Of a DNA stretch of 64,000 nt, positions 61,938-64,000 are shown in pieces. Location: assembly GCF_000003605.2 (NCBI RefSeq), contig NW_003115029.1, forward strand, positions 29,111-93,110, given 5' to 3'. A model generated the notes under the pieces. The model searched no databases. It worked only from the letters and a program-made list of their open reading frames with translations, and had not been told where the DNA came from. How positions within the stretch are numbered: position 1 is the first letter of the stretch; the number at the start of each line of letters is the position of its first letter. This stretch comes from Saccoglossus kowalevskii. Taxonomy: Eukaryota > Hemichordata > Enteropneusta > Harrimaniidae. The position numbers were made by a program, and so were the translations under genes.

Positions 61938-62893
61938 CCAATTCAAGTATATTTCAAATTGCGTAAGCAGTAGTGTGGGTAGGTGAAGAGACAAAGTTTA
62001 AAGTCAAGCTCAATCGGGCATGGTTAGTTCTTGCATGGGAGACTGCCTGAGAAAAGCAGCTAGGGAAATTTTTTTTGTTTCATCACATACATATCAAACA
62101 AATGAGACAATGTTCGTGGATCTTTTTTTCACTGTGATGTAAATTATTTTTAGTAGAAAAACATGGAAATTTAGGCATGTTTTCAAGTTCCTGAACATTT
62201 TTCCAATTTCTCTATAATTTTTGGAGATCAAGTTGGTGATGATGTTGGCACATAGTGGGGTTTGACCTGTTAACGTAGCGTGAAATTTCGTACAAAGTGA
62301 ACGCAAAGTTGTGCAAAGTGATTGGAAAGTTTGTAGATACATTTGTATGCTTGACCTAACTTGTTGGCATATAGAAACCCGCAGTTGTAAAGTCAAATAA
62401 ATGACTAAAAGCGAGATGAAAACAGCCTATATAAGCAGAGTATCACATGAGCTGACTGACCGTAAAAATGATAGAAAACAGCATGCAAAGTTGGTAAAAG
62501 CGTGCGAAACGTTGGCGGAGTTTCATGTATATTTAACCTAAGCCATTGGAATGCCAACCCCGCAGTTAAATTTCGAAAATATTAAGTAAAAGTCAAGAGA
62601 ATACCAGATTTATAAGCAGATTATGGCAACTGCAAACCGTAAATCGGAGACAAACTGCTTGCAAAGATTTCAAAAACGATTGCAAAGTTTGTATATTCGT
62701 TTGGGAATGTTACATATGATATTATATTGACGGGTTCCATAGTCAAAAGTTCGAAAACGTAAAACAATATTTCGTAAATTGCCGTTAAAGTAGCGTACTA
62801 TTATTCGCAGCATGTAGAGGTCATAGGTCAATTCAGGAAGTTACTCGTACAAACGCTATCTGGTTTAAAACAGTGTCAAACATGAAATAGTCG
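61938..62893. repeat. Satellite copy 66 (T2; twin of copy 25)
   Basis: 956 bp. 'aaacaaatgag', 'gtggatc', 'gttcctgaac', 'gatacatttg', 'aatgactaaaag' as in copy 25. The tail 'gagaataccag', 'aatcggag', 'gatttcaaaaacg', 'gtatattcg', 'tctggttt' is shared with copy 67. Confidence 0.97.
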
Positions 62894-63846
62894 CCAGATC
62901 GTGCATATTTCAAATTGCGTAAGCAGTAGTGTTGGTAGGTGAAGACACAAAGTTTAAAGTCAAGCTCATTCGGGCATGGTTAGTTCTTGCATGGGAGACT
63001 GCCTGAGAAAACCAGCTAGGGAAATTGTTTTTCGTTTCATCACATACATATCAAACATATGAGACAACGTTCGTGCATCTTTTTTCACTGTAATGTCAAT
63101 TAGTTTTAGTAGAAAAACATGGAAATTTAGGCATGTTTTGAAGTTCATGACATTTTTCCAATTTCTCTGTTATTTTTGGAGATCAAGTTGGTGATGATGT
63201 CGGCACATAGTGGGGTTTGACCTGTTAACGTAGCGTGAAATTCGTCCAAAGTGAACGCAAAGTTGTGCAAAGTGATTGGAAAGTTTGTAGATACATTTGT
63301 ATGCTTGACTAACTTGTTGGCATATAGAAACCCGCAGTTGTAAAGTCAAATAAATGAATAAAAGCGAGATGAAAACAGCCTATATAAGCAGAGTATCACA
63401 TGAGCTGACTGACCGTAAAAATGATAGAAAACAGCATGCAAAGTTGGTAAAAGCGTGCGAAACGTTGGCGGAGTTTCATGTATATTTAACCTAAGTCATT
63501 GGAATGCCAACCCCGCAGTTAAATTTCGAAAACATTAAGTAAAAGTCAAGAGAATACCAGATATATAAGCAGATTATGGCAACTGCAAACCGTAAATCGG
63601 AGACAAACTGCTTGCAAAGATTTCAAAAACGATTGCAAAGTTTGTATATTCGTTTGGGAATGTTACATATGATATTATATTGACGGGTTCCATAGTCAAA
63701 AGTTCGAAAACGTAAAACAATATTTCGTAAATTGCCGTTAAAGTAGCGTACTATTATTCGCAGCATGTAGAGGTCATAGGTCAATTCAGGAAGTTACTCG
63801 TACAAACGCTATCTGGTTTAAAACAGTGTCAAACATGAAATAGTCG
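62894..63846. repeat. Satellite copy 67 (type T2)
   Basis: 953 bp. 'gatcgtgc', 'gaagacac', 'ctcattcggg', 'attagttttag', 'gaaattcgtcc'. The tail is nearly identical to copy 66 and its start matches copy 68, so 66-68 form a young tandem duplication. Confidence 0.97.
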
Positions 63847-64000
63847 CCAGATCGTGCATATTTCAAATTGCGTAAGCAGTAGTGTTGGTAGGTGACGACA
63901 CAAAGTTTAAAGTCAAGCTCATTCGGGCATGGTTAGTTCTTGCATGGGAGACTGCCTGAGAAATCCAGCTAGGGAAATTGTTTTTGGTTCATCACATTGA
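63847..64000. repeat. Satellite copy 68, partial (window edge)
   Basis: First 154 bp of a unit. 'gatcgtgc', 'gtgacgacac' and 'ctcattcggg' match copy 67. The last bases read 'ggttcatcacattga' where other units have 'ggtttcatcacataca', so it is degraded in its final dozen bases. Confidence 0.93.

Larger units (their letters stand above)
1..64000. repeat. Satellite DNA array, ~956-bp unit, 67 units plus a partial
   Basis: The same sequence recurs every 953-958 bp from the first to the last base, always in the same orientation. Fixed landmarks in every complete unit include 'gaaatagtcg' at the boundary, GTTAAC, 'ataaatgaataaaagcg', GCATGC, 'ccccgcagtt', 'gcagcatgtagaggtc' and 'aagttactcgtac'. 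Nothing other than the unit is present and no stretch of unique sequence occurs. G+C is 36% by hand count over one unit. Copies differ by scattered substitutions and small indels and form mosaic variant types. Such head-to-tail homogenised arrays are known to arise by unequal crossing over and gene conversion, and usually lie in centromeric, pericentromeric or subtelomeric heterochromatin; which applies here cannot be seen. Family and host species are not recognised. Both ends of the window are inside the array or at its very edge. Confidence 0.98.

Noticed and set aside
1-64000. Transposon, LTR or integrated virus
   Set aside because: No terminal repeats flanking a coding body, no polymerase, integrase or transposase motifs, and no target-site duplications. 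The TATA-like motif alone is not enough.
1-64000. CRISPR array or bacterial repeat
   Set aside because: The repeat is ~956 bp with no short repeat/spacer alternation and no cas-like genes. The period and homogenised structure are those of eukaryotic satellite DNA.
1-64000. rDNA spacer subrepeats, tRNA or snRNA gene clusters
   Set aside because: I found no rRNA-like segment, no cloverleaf with A and B boxes, and no snRNA-like sequence in the unit. The TATATAAGCAG motif lacks the GGG expected of plant Pol I spacer promoters.
1-64000. Telomeric repeats
   Set aside because: 'ttaggcatg' and similar strings occur singly once per unit; no tandem short telomere motif is present.
1-64000. A regular multi-unit higher-order repeat
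   Set aside because: Pairs of copies sharing private variants are 7, 14, 21, 30, 41, 47 and 49 units apart. The order of types along the array shows no constant period by eye.

Overview
The whole 64-kb window is one uninterrupted satellite DNA array. A unit of about 956 bp is repeated head to tail in a single orientation. With the unit boundary set at the first base of the window (just after the recurring motif 'gaaatagtcg'), I count 67 units and a 154-bp partial 68th. Most units are 953-958 bp. The exceptions are copy 40 (head deleted), copy 14 (contains a run of 50 N), and a few units with small indels. I found no protein-coding gene, RNA gene, transposon, CRISPR array or unique sequence between units. 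A hand count of 41041-42000 gives 349 G+C in 960 bases (36%). Long, homogenised, AT-rich tandem arrays of this kind are typical of eukaryotic (peri)centromeric or subtelomeric heterochromatin. I do not recognise the family and cannot name the organism; plant or invertebrate is plausible, but that is inference. The short open frames recurring at the same phase in many units are by-products of the repeat and are not called as genes.

Inside the unit there is a second level of order. Three diverged modules (A, B, C) follow one another with spacings of 182 and 176 bp, a typical size for centromeric or nucleosome-length satellite monomers. In copy 44 they start at 41258, 41440 and 41616. Each module start lies in a run of five short A-tracts spaced about 10.5 bp apart, at nearly the same offsets in all three modules. 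Modules A and B both carry TATATAAGCAG at the same internal offset (181 bp apart). The remaining roughly 600 bp holds a variable poly-T tract, a GTTCATGAAC palindrome and several T5 tracts, and I could not align it convincingly to the modules.

The units fall into mosaic variant types, used as labels below. T1: 'taattgtctgg', 'attatcg', 'agttagaaaacg', 'gcgaact' (mainly copies 17-19, 26-28, 42-47, 55-56). T2: 'ctgactgac', 'gcgtgcg', 'taaaagtcaag', often 'gtagcgtg' and 'cctaaattg' (mainly 20-25, 30-35, 37-41, 48-49, 65-68). T3: 'aagtcatac', 'gttgttaaaag', 'agatacataag', 'accgcaattc' (copies 1-2, 6, 53, 61-64). T4: 'accttg', 'aatgacaattag', 'tcgagaacg', 'attcacagc' (copies 11-13, 59-61). Many copies switch type in mid-unit.

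Layout: 1-9.5 kb, mixed T3/T2 and diverged copies; 9.5-12.4 kb, T4 block; 12.4-16.2 kb, mixed copies with the assembly gap; 16.2-18.1 kb, T1; 18.1-23.9 kb, mostly T2; 23.9-26.7 kb, T1; 26.7-33.4 kb, mostly T2 with a near-identical tandem triplet at 30.5-33.4 kb; 33.4-39 kb, mixed with the truncated copy; 39-44.7 kb, homogeneous T1; 44.7-49.5 kb, T2-like; 49.5-53.3 kb, T3 then T1; 53.3-56.2 kb, diverged copies; 56.2-58.1 kb, T4; 58.1-61 kb, T3; 61-64 kb, T2. Private variants shared by distant copies show that blocks have been duplicated or converted across tens of kilobases.
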